64,000 nt of DNA from Christensenellaceae bacterium. GTDB lineage: Bacteria; Bacillota; Clostridia; Christensenellales; UBA1242. Each line of letters starts with the position of its first letter. Positions within the stretch are counted from its first letter, which is position 1. The DNA is taken from contig JAISKJ010000004.1 of the NCBI GenBank assembly GCA_031260975.1, positions 1 to 64,000 on the forward strand. Direction: 5' to 3'. A program made the position numbers and the translations under genes. Below are positions 61,864-64,000 of this stretch, piece after piece. A model generated the notes under the pieces. That model was not told the origin of the DNA. It searched no databases and saw nothing but the letters and a program-made list of their open reading frames with translations.

Positions 61864-64000
61864 ATGAAAACTGAAAAAATTCAGAAAAGCGGTTTAATCA
61901 TCTCTATCGCACTGTTGTTGATTATTGCTTTTACATTTTTGGCTACATTTCAAACAACACAAGCAGTTGTAAGTCATATTCGGGAAAATTCGGTTAATTC
62001 ATTGGCAAATGCACCAATTAATTTAAGCGGAAATCGTACGGACAGAGACGATTCTTTTATTTCTCGGGAACTTTTTGATGAGCCAGAATATGATACCACC
62101 GAAATAATAGGCGAAGATATTTCAAAAAGGACAGAAACTTCAAAGACTTTTATCCAAGTGGACGGCACCTTTGTAATGCAGGAATATGGTGTGCCGGTGC
62201 ACTACTTATATGACGATAAATATTTGGATATTGACAACAAACTAAATGAAAGTCTTGAAAATGCCTCCAATTCATTTAAAGTCAGCTTTAGTGACGGTAG
62301 CCGTGAAAATTTGGTAAATATAAGTGACGAATACGGCGGCATTTCTATGATGCCCATCTTAACAGAAACACAACGAAAAGACAGTACAAATATTTATGTT
62401 TATGACAGCCGTAAAAATACTCAATTGGTGGGAAGCGGAAAGAATTCGCTTGTGGGAGATTGGGGAAACGGCAATGAAACGCAAAAGAATTTGAACAAGG
62501 ACCAAAGCAATTTGGTAAGGACTCGGGCTCTTGAATATAACATAAATAATTTGGATGCATTAGATAGCCTCAACATAAAAAGTGACAACCTAAAAAACAC
62601 TCTGACAAATACATTTGCCAATCACAACTCCGCAGTTTTATACAAAAACATAATTGACGATGTTGACATTCAATACATTATTGAAGGAAAGAGTCTTAAA
62701 GAAAATATTATTATAAATGCTCCGCTGAACCAATATATATTTAAATTTGAAATGGGTCTTGAAGACCTTGTGCCTCATAAAGCCAGCAATGGTGACATTT
62801 TAATCACAAATCAAAAAGGTGAGCTTGTATATATTATTCCCAAAGGGTATATGATTGACGCTGCAGGTATTTATAGTGACAGTGTTGAATATCAAATGGA
62901 ATATAACCAATTTGGCAACTGCTTTTTAACAGTAATAGCTGATGAAGAATTTTTTGCGAGCTGTTCTTTTCCGGTGGTGATTGATCCCACAATAATTACA
63001 AAAACACAGTCAAATATGGTAGTAGGGCAGCACCACGACATAAACTCAAATATTGAACCTGCTTTTAAAGCAGAATGGCATAGGTTTTTAGGAATTAAAA
63101 CTTACTATTATTATGCATATGTAAATTTAGGAACGCAGAACATCGCGGAGGATATTGGGGGCAAAATAGTTCTGTCTGCAGATTTAACAATCAGTTATGA
63201 CAACATTAACAGTACAAATTTTGAACCAATGATAAAGTCGAATATTGCTTTTAGCAAAAATGACCCCATTCTATATGCTTTGCCATATACTCCTCAAAAC
63301 AATTCTACTAAAAAATTATCTATTAATGTTACCACTTATCTTATAGACTATTTAGACAAGGCAGTAATATCTATAAGAGATAAAAACGAAAAAGATACAA
63401 CTTTTTCGAATCCGATATTAACAATTTATTATACAGAACCAAGCGCTGATTATAATATATCTCAAGATATGGGTGCCAGCGGCCAGGGTATTGTAAATCT
63501 TTATACCGGCAAAATGAATTATTTTTATGAAGATGTTGTTATAGAAGATGGCTATATGCCCATTGATGTAAGCCACATTTATGATGAGAATTTTGGAGAT
63601 GCATTTAATATTGCCCATGGCTTTAAGCTTAATCTTCAGCAAACACTCATTAAAGAGAATAATCAGTTTTATTGTTATACAGACGCGATGGGCAAAAAAT
63701 ATTATTTTACAAATGAAATAAACCCATACAATTCCGAACTTGGACTGAAAATATATCAAAAGAGCGGTTATATCTTTGCCATAGACAGATTTGGTAATTC
63801 TATGATATTTACAAGCGGTGGCTATTTAACTCAAGTTCATCAGTATCCTTCAACATATGAAAACCCAAAACAAGCTTTAATGCTTCAGATTAATTTGGAA
63901 ACTTCAAATAGTCCTAAAATATTGAGTGTCACTAATAACAGAACAATATTAAACTTTTATTATAACAGCGATAACTGTCTAAGTGAAATCAGGAGAGCCG
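61864..64000 (+). CDS. RHS/WapA-like giant surface protein, N-terminal part (cut by window end)
   Basis: The open frame runs from ATG 61864 (GGGAGGGATT upstream) through base 64000, 712 codons, without a stop. A signal peptide is at about 10-34 (LIISIALLLIIAFTFLATF). The region DVDIQYIIEGKSLKENIII, then FPVVIDPT (about 371-378), is the N-terminal signature of WapA and other DNRLRE/RHS wall proteins. QGIVNLYTGKMNYFYEDVVI (about 541-560) and YCYTDAMGKKYYF follow the pattern that precedes YD repeats. Complete relatives are very long, with RHS repeats and often a C-terminal toxin plus an immunity gene. The toxin end lies outside the window. Confidence 0.8.
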   Translation, partial: MKTEKIQKSGLIISIALLLIIAFTFLATFQTTQAVVSHIRENSVNSLANAPINLSGNRTDRDDSFISRELFDEPEYDTTEIIGEDISKRTETSKTFIQVDGTFVMQEYGVPVHYLYDDKYLDIDNKLNESLENASNSFKVSFSDGSRENLVNISDEYGGISMMPILTETQRKDSTNIYVYDSRKNTQLVGSGKNSLVGDWGNGNETQKNLNKDQSNLVRTRALEYNINNLDALDSLNIKSDNLKNTLTNTFANHNSAVLYKNIIDDVDIQYIIEGKSLKENIIINAPLNQYIFKFEMGLEDLVPHKASNGDILITNQKGELVYIIPKGYMIDAAGIYSDSVEYQMEYNQFGNCFLTVIADEEFFASCSFPVVIDPTIITKTQSNMVVGQHHDINSNIEPAFKAEWHRFLGIKTYYYYAYVNLGTQNIAEDIGGKIVLSADLTISYDNINSTNFEPMIKSNIAFSKNDPILYALPYTPQNNSTKKLSINVTTYLIDYLDKAVISIRDKNEKDTTFSNPILTIYYTEPSADYNISQDMGASGQGIVNLYTGKMNYFYEDVVIEDGYMPIDVSHIYDENFGDAFNIAHGFKLNLQQTLIKENNQFYCYTDAMGKKYYFTNEINPYNSELGLKIYQKSGYIFAIDRFGNSMIFTSGGYLTQVHQYPSTYENPKQALMLQINLETSNSPKILSVTNNRTILNFYYNSDNCLSEIRRA

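Overview
The window looks like a chromosomal segment of a low- to mid-GC Bacillota, probably an uncultured gut-type Clostridia. The reasons are strong GGAGG ribosome sites, TTGACA/TATAAT promoters, many U-tract terminators, small lipoproteins with lipobox cysteines, very large single-span surface proteins with GLUG and InlB-type repeats, and compact aminoacyl-tRNA synthetases. This placement is inferred from gene content only.

Layout. 0-2 kb: a folded intergenic element, a GNAT/YoaP acetyltransferase, a small unknown protein and tRNA-Ile(GAT). 2.1-9.5 kb: an accessory island next to the tRNA. A 139-bp inverted-repeat element and a helicase remnant lie at its left edge, and a 28-nt copy of the repeat end lies at its right edge. 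It carries two convergent operons. One encodes a thymidylate-synthase-like protein, a QueC-like PP-loop enzyme and a NUDIX hydrolase. The other encodes a frameshifted HAD phosphatase, a P-loop nucleotide kinase, a GT4 glycosyltransferase, a transglutaminase-fold protein, an unknown protein and a CYTH protein. I read this as an undescribed modified-nucleotide pathway and the best candidate for a new system here. 9.6-13 kb: pyrG and glyS. 13.1-25.8 kb: a three-gene operon of surface proteins (428, 1376 and 2424 aa). 26-38.3 kb: lipoproteins, a sugar nucleotidyltransferase, a Ca2+/Na+ antiporter, a cell-wall amidase, another surface protein, YqeY, tRNA-Ser(CGA), NUDIX, methyltransferase and GNAT genes.

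38.4-46.7 kb: a complete type I-B (Tneap/Cst-like) cas operon, cas6-cas8b-cas7-cas5-cas3-cas4-cas1-cas2, with no CRISPR array in the window. 46.8-50.3 kb: a shortened alaS and an insertion-less proS, the latter behind a leader with a proline-containing mini-ORF and a terminator hairpin. 50.3-54 kb: lipoproteins, a YgjV-NUDIX fusion, a lipid kinase, and an orphan piece resembling a conjugative coupling protein. 54.1-56.0 kb: a two-gene ATPase plus TOPRIM/RloB-like module that resembles known anti-phage pairs. 56.2-64 kb: an 1834-aa surface protein and the N-terminal 712 codons of an RHS/WapA-like giant protein cut by the window edge.

Three of the long surface proteins share a related membrane-proximal module and a C-terminal membrane span with a cytoplasmic tail instead of an LPxTG signal. 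All functional calls come from reading motifs; no database search was run.
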